Positions 50,600 through 58,388 of a stretch of DNA of 64,000 nucleotides are shown here, piece by piece. This DNA is from Geobacter sp. Lineage in GTDB: Bacteria; Desulfobacterota; Desulfuromonadia; Geobacterales; Geobacteraceae. The notes under the pieces are model-generated. The model was not told the origin of the DNA. It worked only from the letters and a program-made list of their open reading frames with translations, and ran no database searches. Both the position numbers and the translations under genes were made by a program. How positions within the stretch are numbered: the stretch's first letter is position 1; the number at the start of each line of letters is the position of its first letter. The DNA lies in the NCBI GenBank assembly GCA_003490025.1, contig DNJC01000060.1, forward strand, positions 1 through 64,000. Reading direction: 5' to 3'.

Positions 50600-50882
50600 A
50601 AAAGACTTCTCTCTCAATATATGGCCGCATGAACGGGCTTATGGATTCAGGCGTGAGCAGATCGACCTTTTTGCCAAACATGTCTTCCAAGAAAAAACAG
50701 ATCTCCATGAAGTTGTCATAGCTCTTCTTCCCCTCATCAAATTCAACGAGCAGGTCAATGTCACTCTCCTCTCGCTGCTCTCCCCGCGCATACGAGCCGA
50801 ACAGGCCAATTCGCTTTATACCGTGCTGGATCAGGAAATGGTCATTTTCCCGGATCTGAGACATGATGTCATCGCGCGTCAT
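50583..50882 (-). CDS. mntA: MntA-type nucleotidyltransferase antitoxin
   Basis: Minimal nucleotidyltransferase of 99 residues. The motif GSYARGEQREESDID has the exact GS-x10-DxD form required for catalysis. It transfers AMP to the HEPN partner and so neutralises it. AAGGGGGGG precedes ATG 50882. The frame extends upstream to 50954 without support. A promoter lies upstream (TTGATT/TATAAT). With hepT it makes a complete type VII pair. Confidence 0.9.
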   Translation of the reverse strand: MTRDDIMSQIRENDHFLIQHGIKRIGLFGSYARGEQREESDIDLLVEFDEGKKSYDNFMEICFFLEDMFGKKVDLLTPESISPFMRPYIEREVFYETIH

Positions 50883-51210
50883 GGAAATCCCCCCCTTCCG
50901 TTGCCGTGGGATTATACAGATTATTTGTGAGAAATCAATCTCTTGGAAAAACATCCAACTTCCACCTCACGGCGTCATAGGCAGGTCGCGACAAACATTT
51001 TTCCAAGAAAACGAGAAAAGATGGCAATCAAGGCTAAAAACATCCAATGAAACATGACAAGACACTCAGACGGGACGCCGGGAAAGCGCCTGTAAATGCC
51101 GCAAAAAGCAAGTGGTGCGAAACCACAACGAAGAAGGCAACGGCGGAGGGGGCGGGTGAACGCTGGGGGACACACATCTCAGACATCTTGGCCCTCCGGG
51201 GCCAAACAAG
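50883..51210. other. Intergenic region in the island
   Basis: The 328-bp interval contains the mntA-hepT promoter. The remaining 270 bp before the ParE-like fragment shows no gene or clear repeat; it may be the decayed 5' part of the ParE operon. Confidence 0.5.
50910..50937 (-). promoter_or_regulatory. Sigma-70 promoter of mntA-hepT
   Basis: On the minus strand TTGATT (50937-50932) and TATAAT (50915-50910) are spaced by 16 bp, about 28 bp upstream of the mntA ATG. Confidence 0.7.
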
Positions 51211-51459
51211 GTGGCTGATCTGAGACAGGCTGGTGACTATCTTGCCTTGGAGAACTCTCAGGCTGCGGCAAAGATGGCGGCGCGGATTCAGGAAGCGGTG
51301 GAATACCTGCTTGATTATCCCGGCATAGGGCGGGCGGGAAGGTTATCGGACACGAAGGAACTCGTCGTCACAGGGACTCCATTCATTGTCATCTATCGGC
51401 TGCGTTCTCCGACGTTGCAGATTTTAAGACTGCTTCATCATGCCCGGAAATGGGGCTAA
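51211..51459 (+). pseudogene. ParE/RelE-type toxin lacking its N-terminus and antitoxin
   Basis: The open frame of 82 residues from GTG 51211 reads ADLRQAGDYLALENSQAAA, GIGRAGRLSDTKELVVTGTP, FIVIYRL and LQILRLLHHARKW, a recognisable ParE-family toxin. The first 15 or so residues normally present (a beta-strand ending in W and a helix start) are missing; upstream codons do not restore them, and no ribosome site precedes the GTG. No antitoxin gene is adjacent. It is most likely a decayed toxin, though a shortened product could still be made. Confidence 0.65.
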
Positions 51460-51641
51460 CTTCCAGCACACATCACGACTCGTGAGAGGCTAGAAGTTTC
51501 AGTACCCACCGCTTATCAGCAGGCGCCCGCCCCCCTCAGCAGTCCACCGAGTTGGCTTCTCCCTCCCACACATTCGCTTTTGACAACGTCGGCTGTTGTA
51601 TTAAAATGTGCTAACTTGTCTTGCCGAAGGGGGATAGCACT

Positions 51642-54596
51642 ATGAGCTGGCATATCGCTGTGCAAAACGCCCACAAAAGACTGAACTCCCCTCTCATTCC
51701 CTCTTCACTGGAACTAATTTCACTGATCAAACAAGTGAATCCAACGAAGGTCTGCCTGTCCGATGCCGAGCGCGAGCATGGCTATGTGATGAAGTCGAGA
51801 CTCCAGAATCTGCTTTTGGAACAGTACGGGGAGACCTTCTGGCTCGCCCCCCACCCCCTTGACTCAAACATCGTCCTGATCAAGCACATCGCTCTTCCTT
51901 CCATCGACGCCTGCCACGCCAAACTGGCTGCTCTCTCCTGTAAGGCCCTTGATTGTGTTGCCACCCACGACCCGGCACTGGCGGCCACCAAATCCCAGAA
52001 GAAACCACGCAAGGTGCCTAGGGAAGGGACCTCCGCCGGCGAGTCCCCGACGGAACTCTGGAAGAGGGCACAATGCTTCCTTGATGGTTTCGACTTCGCC
52101 GCCGCGGCAGAGCTTTTGTGCAGCATCAGGATTTTGGACCGTGACGAGCTGCCGCTCGTCGAGCGGGCTGCCCGTGCCCTGGTGGAGGAAATCGGAGCCT
52201 ACCCGCAAGCCGTGGAATTGTTGTTGGCGCAGCAGAACCAGTATCTGCGCCACCCGGGGCTTCGCGTGCTGCTGGCCCGGGCCTATTACCTCAGCGGCGC
52301 GCTGCCCGAGGCCAGGGCCATTTTCGACGACTTGCACCGGGGCGAACTGGACAAGGAAGCCCTCGTCGCGTATGCCGACATAGTCTATAAAGATGGCAAC
52401 CTCTTGCCGGCCCTGAAGCTTTTGAAAGCGGCAGAGGAAACGGAAGGTTATGCGGGGAGCCTGGAAAGCCTGAAACAGGAGGTCGAGTCGGCCTTGCAGG
52501 CGATGGCGGAGCCGCTCCTGGAGCGAGCCCTCTCGGCGCTGGACCGTGCAGACATGCCGGAGGCGGAGCTTTGGGCGCGCCAGGTGCTCCAGCTCTGCCC
52601 GAACAACCAGAGGGCTCGCGACATCGTGGCCCGCATGGACTCCGAGAAGCAGGCCGCCGAAATCGCCGCCTTGTGGGAAAGGCTCGCGCAGACGGAACGG
52701 TGCGAGGGGAGGCTGGAACTCCTGGAGCAACTGTCGGGTCGTGACCGCGCCAGCCGGGAAAGGATCGCGAGCATGATCGCAGGCGAAAAAAGCAGGCAGA
52801 AAAAGGAATCGGCACAGGCACAGCTCGAGCGTCTCCGCACCCTGGCAAAGGAGAGCGCGTGGCCGGAGGCCTTCGACGTCGTCTGGTGGCTGCAGGGCCA
52901 GATGGATCAGGACGAAGCCTGCCGGGAAGCCTGCTCCATCTCTCCCTACCTTTCGGTGTTGTACGAAAACAGAAGGCTTAGGAGGCTTTCGGAAAGGAGC
53001 GCCAGGCAGGTGTGGCTCGACCTGGTGAGGGCCATGACATCCGTTGGCTCGGGACACCCGGAGCCTTCCCTGAAGATCCTGGAAGGGGTGAAGCATTACT
53101 TTGAAAGGTACGAGGCGTTCAAGGAGGTCTACGAGCTGTCTTTGAGAGGCGAGCAGGAAAAGGCCAGAGAGGAGATCAAAGCGCTCCTCCTGGTCGCGTC
53201 CCGGGAGGACACCAGCCTGAGCCAGGCCCAGCACTGTCTCAGTGCCGCGCGCAGGGCCATGGTTCATCTCCCAGCAGAAGAAAGCGCCGAATACTGCCGC
53301 ATTCTGGAGGCGCGTATCGCCGAGTTGACGCCGCCGGAGCCGGAAGAAGAGCTGATCGAGGCTTATAAGTATTTCGCCAGATCCGGCATTCATGAAAAAG
53401 CCGCCATCGTCAGGAACTGCATGTCCGATCAGGCGGTTCTGGACCGGGTTGACGCCGAGCTTGCCGAGTACTTCGCCATAGAACGGTCTCCCGTGCGCCT
53501 CGAATTTTCGGACACCCTGCAGGTCGACCTTTCGAGCGACCAGCCCTTGCTGTGGGTCGGCTCAACCGACCGCCATCTTCTGCTGCGGGAAGCCGACGAT
53601 GCCATTTTGGTCGTACATCTCGAAAAGATGACGGCGACGAGATTCGCTTCACCGCATTTTAAGGACCTCCATATCGCGGACTTCATCCCCCCGGACGACA
53701 CTTTCCTTTTCCGGAATATGCAAGACCCCCTGCCGAGGTGGCGGGCGGAGCTCAGCGATGAAAAAAGCGCCTTCACGGCCTGTTTCAATATTACGGAATT
53801 ATGTGAGAGCGAGGATGAGTGCCCCGTGGCCGTGTATCTCTCCTCGGAACGGGTCACAGATTACTACGTCGTTCTTCACGACTTCGAAGGTGTCAAGCCG
53901 GGGAGGGTGGTAAGGAAAAGACTGGGAAGCAGAAGCCCCGTCAGCGATTCCATAAAGATCGGGGACAAGGTCAAACCGGAGATGAAACGGCTATCATGGC
54001 ATCCGGACAAATTCATCATTGGAGCGGAAGACCTAATGAAAGTCTGCGCCAAGAACCTCACCTCCGATTACAGAATCGACATGCCTCCGAGCGATATATG
54101 GGCAATCGACCTGCCCAACGGGCATTTCTACTACTTCGATCGCGCCATACTGAAGAGGACCGACCTGGAGTTCGATCACATCGAAAGGTTCGTGAATTCC
54201 CCGTGCTGTTTCTATTTTCAGGAGTTCCACCAGAAACTGGGCCTATGTCCCACTACCAACACCTTGATGGTGGGCCTTGGCCCGAAGGCCGCCCTTTACG
54301 ATTTCGTCGGCAACAGGATTTCGACGCCATTCAGTTGGGGGCGCGTGATCGGTACCAGGCCGGCACGCAAGTGGTACTGTTACGACTACTGCAAGGAGAC
54401 GCGGACCCTTACCTTGAGGGACGTCACCGAGGAACTGTCGACTTTGCTGGAATGGGAGGAGGCGGCAACACCGTTGGGTGACACCAAGGAGAAGAACCCG
54501 GACTGGCATCTGAAACTGCACAGCCAGCTTTACTTCGGGCTCAAAGGGGAAGAGGAACCGGAGGAACCTCTCAGTGGCGAGGGGGGCACCATGTAA
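51642..54596 (+). CDS. Large TPR-containing protein with possible C-terminal beta-propeller, unknown function
   Basis: Protein of 984 residues without signal peptide or membrane segments. The N-terminal 110 residues are a separate small domain. Residues about 135-300 form TPR-like helical repeats (ALLxx alternation, AYYLSGALPEARAIFDDL, AYADIVYKDGNLLPALKLL). About 300-590 is charged and mostly helical, probably coiled coil. From about 600 to the end there are many short beta-strands (LLWVGSTDRHLLLREADDA, YYVVLHDF, IWAIDLPNGHFYYFD), suggesting a beta-propeller or similar beta fold. AAGGGGGAT precedes ATG 51642. No enzymatic motif is seen. It lies alone in the island between ParE and cmoA. I do not recognise the family. 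Confidence 0.7.
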   Translation: MSWHIAVQNAHKRLNSPLIPSSLELISLIKQVNPTKVCLSDAEREHGYVMKSRLQNLLLEQYGETFWLAPHPLDSNIVLIKHIALPSIDACHAKLAALSCKALDCVATHDPALAATKSQKKPRKVPREGTSAGESPTELWKRAQCFLDGFDFAAAAELLCSIRILDRDELPLVERAARALVEEIGAYPQAVELLLAQQNQYLRHPGLRVLLARAYYLSGALPEARAIFDDLHRGELDKEALVAYADIVYKDGNLLPALKLLKAAEETEGYAGSLESLKQEVESALQAMAEPLLERALSALDRADMPEAELWARQVLQLCPNNQRARDIVARMDSEKQAAEIAALWERLAQTERCEGRLELLEQLSGRDRASRERIASMIAGEKSRQKKESAQAQLERLRTLAKESAWPEAFDVVWWLQGQMDQDEACREACSISPYLSVLYENRRLRRLSERSARQVWLDLVRAMTSVGSGHPEPSLKILEGVKHYFERYEAFKEVYELSLRGEQEKAREEIKALLLVASREDTSLSQAQHCLSAARRAMVHLPAEESAEYCRILEARIAELTPPEPEEELIEAYKYFARSGIHEKAAIVRNCMSDQAVLDRVDAELAEYFAIERSPVRLEFSDTLQVDLSSDQPLLWVGSTDRHLLLREADDAILVVHLEKMTATRFASPHFKDLHIADFIPPDDTFLFRNMQDPLPRWRAELSDEKSAFTACFNITELCESEDECPVAVYLSSERVTDYYVVLHDFEGVKPGRVVRKRLGSRSPVSDSIKIGDKVKPEMKRLSWHPDKFIIGAEDLMKVCAKNLTSDYRIDMPPSDIWAIDLPNGHFYYFDRAILKRTDLEFDHIERFVNSPCCFYFQEFHQKLGLCPTTNTLMVGLGPKAALYDFVGNRISTPFSWGRVIGTRPARKWYCYDYCKETRTLTLRDVTEELSTLLEWEEAATPLGDTKEKNPDWHLKLHSQLYFGLKGEEEPEEPLSGEGGTM

Positions 54597-54701
54597 GGGG
54601 GATTTTGGAAGCGCGTACAAAGGGTTGATGTTCAGCGGCAAAACCGTTATCTTCAACTTCTTTTTTACACGAACAGCCAGTTTTAAAAGGACCAGAAGAA
54701 C

Positions 54702-55436
54702 GTGACCAAAAAAACCGATGCCATCTACGCTGCTCCCCTGCAGGAAATGATCGATTTTCAATTCAACGAACGGGTCGTCGCCGTCTTTCCCGACATGATA
54801 CAACGCTCGGTCCCCGGCTACGGCATGATCATATCCAATATCGGCATCCTCGCCGCGAAATACGCCCAGGCCGGGAGTCGATGCTATGATCTCGGCTGTT
54901 CCCTCGGGGCGGCTAGCCTCGCCATGCGCCAGCGGATCAATCAGCCGGACTGCGGCATTATTGCCGTCGATAACTCCCCGGCGATGATCGAGCGCGGCCG
55001 CGAACTCTTGGCTCGCGACTCCGTGCCGACCGTTCCGGTGACGATGGTCTGTGCCGACCTCCAGGAGGTCGCTATCGAGAACGCCTCGGTCGTCGTCCTC
55101 AACTTCACCCTGCAGTTCATTCCCCCGGCGCAGCGCCTGGCGCTGATTCAGCGGATCTTTGCGGGGCTGAAACCGGGCGGCATCCTCATCCTCTCCGAGA
55201 AGATCGCTTTCAGCGAGCCGGGGCGGCAGCACTTTCACGAGGAACTGCATCACGACTTCAAACGGGCCAACGGCTACAGCGATCTCGAGATCAGCCAGAA
55301 GCGGTCCGCGCTGGAGAAGGTGATGATCCCGGAGACCCTCGCCTGTCATCGGGAGCGGCTGCAGGCGGCTGGGTTCTCTTCCTCCGATCTTTGGTTCCAG
55401 TGCTTCAACTTCGCCTCTCTGGTCGCGATCAAATGA
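54702..55436 (+). CDS. cmoA: Carboxy-S-adenosyl-L-methionine synthase
   Basis: SAM-type methyltransferase fold enzyme of 244 residues. It makes carboxy-SAM from SAM and prephenate. Evidence: FNERVVAVFPDMIQRSVPGY, the SAM loop DLGCSLGAASLAMR, IAVDNSPAMIERG and VVVLNFTLQFI, all typical of CmoA. Translation starts at GTG 54702 with AAAAGGACCAGAAG upstream. The stop overlaps the cmoB start (ATGA at 55433-55436). The pair appears to be a mobile unit within the island, since the flanking genes are toxin-type genes. Confidence 0.93.
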   Translation: MTKKTDAIYAAPLQEMIDFQFNERVVAVFPDMIQRSVPGYGMIISNIGILAAKYAQAGSRCYDLGCSLGAASLAMRQRINQPDCGIIAVDNSPAMIERGRELLARDSVPTVPVTMVCADLQEVAIENASVVVLNFTLQFIPPAQRLALIQRIFAGLKPGGILILSEKIAFSEPGRQHFHEELHHDFKRANGYSDLEISQKRSALEKVMIPETLACHRERLQAAGFSSSDLWFQCFNFASLVAIK

Positions 55437-56404
55437 ATTTCTACGATCCCCTCTATCCGCAACTAGCCGCCATGGGCCAGGAGCGCTGGTCAGAGCAACT
55501 GCAAGCGACCCTGCCCGAGAGAATGGTCCTCGACAATCACGGCAAGATGGCGGGCTGGCTGAGCGCTCTGCGGTCGCTGCCGGAGATACGCCCGTCCCGA
55601 ATTGCGCTGCGAGACGATGTCACCATCGGCTCCAGCGCCGATCTCGGCCAGACCGACCGCGAAGAGGTGATCGCCCGACTCCAGGCCTTTCACCCCTGGC
55701 GTAAAGGGCCCTACAATTTCTTCGGCATCGCGATCGATACCGAGTGGCGCTCCGACTGGAAGTGGGAGCGCGTTCTGCCCCACATTCAGCCGCTGGCCGG
55801 ACGCAGGGTCCTCGATGTCGGCTGCGGCAACGGCTATCACGGCTGGCGCATGCGCGGCGCCGGCGCCGACTTCGTCCTCGGCATCGAGCCCTTCCTGGTT
55901 TCGGTGCTGCAGTTCCAGGTGATGCAACGCTACCTTCGCGATCCGCAGCATCATGTCATCCCCATCGGGATCGAGGATGTCCCCCCTAATCTTGCCTGCT
56001 TCGACAGCGTCTTCTCCATGGGCGTCCTCTACCATCGTCGTTCCCCTCTCGACCATCTTTTCGAGTTGAAGGGGTGTCTGCGCCCGGGGGGAGAATTGAT
56101 TCTGGAGACGCTGATTGTCGAAGGGGATCAGGAGACGATCTTCATGCCGCAAGGACGTTACGCCAAGATGCGCAATGTCTGGTTCCTACCGTCGATTGCG
56201 GCGATGACCTTGTGGCTTAAGCGCTGCGGGTTCACGGAGATTGCCTGCGTCGACGCCAGCCGCACCAGCCGCGAGGAACAGCGCTCGACGCAGTGGATGC
56301 ACTTTGAATCGCTGGCGGATTTTCTTGATCCCGATGATGCGCAGAAGACGATTGAAGGGCACCCGGCACCGCTGCGGGCGATCTTTACAGCGACTAAACC
56401 GTAG
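55433..56404 (+). CDS. cmoB: tRNA U34 carboxymethyltransferase
   Basis: Enzyme of 323 residues using carboxy-SAM to convert 5-hydroxyuridine at wobble position 34 to cmo5U in tRNAs for Ala, Leu, Pro, Ser, Thr and Val. The SAM loop is DVGCGNGYHGWRM; GPYNFFGIAIDTEWRSDWKW and SMGVLYHRRSPLDHL are CmoB signatures. It is coupled to cmoA by a 4-bp overlap. The enzyme that makes the ho5U34 precursor is not in this window. The family length (320-325) is normal. Confidence 0.94.
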   Translation: MNFYDPLYPQLAAMGQERWSEQLQATLPERMVLDNHGKMAGWLSALRSLPEIRPSRIALRDDVTIGSSADLGQTDREEVIARLQAFHPWRKGPYNFFGIAIDTEWRSDWKWERVLPHIQPLAGRRVLDVGCGNGYHGWRMRGAGADFVLGIEPFLVSVLQFQVMQRYLRDPQHHVIPIGIEDVPPNLACFDSVFSMGVLYHRRSPLDHLFELKGCLRPGGELILETLIVEGDQETIFMPQGRYAKMRNVWFLPSIAAMTLWLKRCGFTEIACVDASRTSREEQRSTQWMHFESLADFLDPDDAQKTIEGHPAPLRAIFTATKP

Positions 56405-56426
56405 GACAACGAAAGGAGGATTCATC

Positions 56427-56873
56427 ATGACAACAGGTACCATCCGGCTCCACCGTGTGCTCCGTGCGAATCCTGAGCGTGTCTACCGGGCGTTTTTAGA
56501 CGATGAAGCTCTGGCAAAATGGCTTCCCCCCTACGGCTTCACCTGCAAGGTTCACCACCTGGAGGCCAAGGTGGGCGGGACCTACAAGATGTCGTTCACG
56601 AACTTCTCAACAGGCCGCGGCGACACCTTTGGCGGCGAGTATCGTGAACTCGTTCCGTACGAGAAGATTCGCTATACCGACAGGTTCGATGATCCGAACT
56701 TGCCCGGAGAAATGCAGACGACGGTAACCCTGAAGCAGGTGTCGTGCGGAACCGAACTCGACATAGTACAGGAAGGGCTGCCCGAGGCCATCCCGGTCGA
56801 GATGTGCTATCTCGGCTGGCAAGAGTCCCTCGCACAGCTCGCAAAGCTCGTAGAGCCCGAGATCCAGGATTAA
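56427..56873 (+). CDS. SRPBCC/AHSA1-family protein
   Basis: Protein of 148 residues of the Bet v1-like superfamily, AHSA1 branch: VLRANPERVYRAFLDDEALAKWLPP near the N-terminus (shown within limits), the strand HHLEAKVGGTYKMSF, and C-terminal GWQESLAQLAKLVEPE. Such proteins bind small hydrophobic ligands; a specific function cannot be given. AAGGAGG precedes ATG 56427. It follows cmoB by 22 bp and may be part of the same transcript. Confidence 0.85.
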   Translation: MTTGTIRLHRVLRANPERVYRAFLDDEALAKWLPPYGFTCKVHHLEAKVGGTYKMSFTNFSTGRGDTFGGEYRELVPYEKIRYTDRFDDPNLPGEMQTTVTLKQVSCGTELDIVQEGLPEAIPVEMCYLGWQESLAQLAKLVEPEIQD

Positions 56874-57046
56874 CGCGCCACGGGTTGTCGCGGCGCCGAG
56901 GCGGGCTAAGAACTCAGTAGTAGCAAGAAAAGCTTTGCCAGCCCTTGTTAATAATGCTACGAATGAGACGCGTGGGTCATAGAAGACTAAATTAAAGAGG
57001 TAAGACGCTACCTTGGTTGTATGTACGCTAAGTTACGGAGAATCCT

Positions 57047-57283
57047 ATGAAAAAACTCAACGAAAGAACAATCAGCAAGCGTGAAAATCGGATACCGGAA
57101 CTGGCCGAAGATGCTGTCAAGCAGGCCCGTACAAGAACGCTGGCATCAGGGCGTAGTGTGGTTGAGGCTGTCGATGGCAAACTGATAGAATCTCACCCTG
57201 ATGGAACTCACAGTGTGCTCAAAACAGTCCCCGCACCGACTCAGGTGGCTGTTGGTCAGAAAAAGGTCCGGAAGGTTAAATGA
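57047..57283 (+). CDS. Small partner of a zeta-like kinase, possible antitoxin
   Basis: Protein of 78 residues, basic, with no known domain. It has an N-terminal KLNERTISKRENRIPELAED segment and a central hairpin-like VVEAVDGKLIESHPDGTHSVLK, and a C-terminal KKVRKVK. The stop overlaps the zeta-like gene start by 4 bp (ATGA, 57280-57283), the coupling usual for toxin-antitoxin genes, so I infer it is the antitoxin or a regulator of the kinase. The ribosome site GGAG lies before ATG 57047. Confidence 0.65.
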   Translation: MKKLNERTISKRENRIPELAEDAVKQARTRTLASGRSVVEAVDGKLIESHPDGTHSVLKTVPAPTQVAVGQKKVRKVK

Positions 57284-58044
57284 CCCTTGCCAAGCCGCGC
57301 TTGCGTATGTTTGCCGGTCCAAACGGATCAGGGAAGAGCACCATCAAGGCTGTTGTTGAAGCCGAGATTGGGGCCGATTTGTTGGGGGTGTACCTCAATG
57401 CCGATGATATGGAGGTGGACGTCAGCCGCTCCGGGTACCTTGATCTAGCTACGTATGGTGTAACCACCACCGCTGATGAAGTGCGCAGCTACTTTCGGAA
57501 CTCTAAACTACTTGCTGAGAAGGGCCGGTCTGATGCTGTCGCAAGGCTGGAATTTTCGGATAACAAGATATCTTTTACCACTGTAGAGATAGATTCATAT
57601 TTCGCCTCCGTTGCGGTTGATTTTTTGAGGCATAAGCTAGTCGAGGCCGGTGTAGACTTCACTTTTGAGACAGTGATGTCTCACCCCAGCAAGGTAGAGT
57701 TCCTCAAACTTGCCCAGGAATCGGGGTTCCGAACGTACCTGTACTTTGTGGCGACTGAAGACCCCGAAATTAATCTCTCCCGAGTGGCAAGCCGCGTCGC
57801 CGAGGGTGGTCATGATGTGAGTAGAGAAAAAATTGTCTATCGTTACGAGCGCTCGCTAGACTTACTGGCAGACGCGGTGCAGTACACCAATCGGGCCTAC
57901 ATATTCGACAACTCATCGGCTGAAAAGGTCTGGGTCGCTGAAGTCACCGAAAATTCCATCCTCGAATTAAAATCCGATACCATGCCCAACTGGTTCAAGA
58001 CAGCATTGTGGGATAAGTTCGCTGTTGAGGAAGAACCTGTATAG
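57280..58044 (+). CDS. Zeta-toxin-like P-loop kinase
   Basis: P-loop protein of 254 residues. Walker A MFAGPNGSGKST near residue 12 is followed by LNADDM, the FETVMSH segment and RVASRVAEGGHDVSREKIVYRY, all as in zeta toxin-like kinases that phosphorylate UDP-N-acetylglucosamine or related sugars. The small gene upstream is probably its antitoxin. A weak ribosome site is compensated by translational coupling. The actual substrate is not known. Confidence 0.85.
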   Translation: MTLAKPRLRMFAGPNGSGKSTIKAVVEAEIGADLLGVYLNADDMEVDVSRSGYLDLATYGVTTTADEVRSYFRNSKLLAEKGRSDAVARLEFSDNKISFTTVEIDSYFASVAVDFLRHKLVEAGVDFTFETVMSHPSKVEFLKLAQESGFRTYLYFVATEDPEINLSRVASRVAEGGHDVSREKIVYRYERSLDLLADAVQYTNRAYIFDNSSAEKVWVAEVTENSILELKSDTMPNWFKTALWDKFAVEEEPV

Positions 58045-58113
58045 GCCAAGCAGTGATTCACAGACCGGGAAACGGCCCCCCGCATGGGCGTTCCTCTTTC
58101 CCTAAAACATTAC

Positions 58114-58147
58114 AAGGCATTTAGCTATCTTAGCTGAGTGCCTTTTT
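58114..58147 (+). terminator. Terminator resembling the tRNA-fMet terminator
   Basis: AAGGCATTTAGCT (58114-58126) pairs with AGCTGAGTGCCTT, followed by TTTTT. The surrounding 45 bp is about 75% identical to the tRNA-fMet terminator region (43421-43465), though no tRNA precedes it. Confidence 0.75.
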
Positions 58148-58156
58148 CATTCCTCC

Positions 58157-58204
58157 CGGTTTTCACCCAGCCCCACCCCGACCCTCCCCTTGAAGGGGAG
58201 GGGG
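58157..58204. repeat. Dispersed 48-bp repeat, copy 2
   Basis: Matches 15407-15454 with about three differences, both ending in CCTTGAAGGGGAGGGGG. Confidence 0.85.
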
Positions 58205-58388
58205 AATTGTGCCCCCCCCTGGCTGATGGTCTATCAGGTTACCCCACTGTCATTGGCAGTAGTTTTGTGGCTAGTAGTTACCAATCGCAAGACCTTAAAT
58301 TATTTAAGATATTTCGCGGCCCGCCGAACAGTATCTCAATGTCACACTACCAATATGAATAATTGGAAGTGGCAGTGGAGGACAGTCA

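Larger units (their letters stand above)
58045..58388. other. Right border of the island and control region of the EAL-HDOD gene
   Basis: The 344-bp gap contains a tRNA-type terminator copy (58114-58147), a dispersed 48-bp repeat (58157-58204) and a 15-bp palindrome CTTAAAT-T-ATTTAAG (58294-58308). No clear promoter was assigned. Confidence 0.6.
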
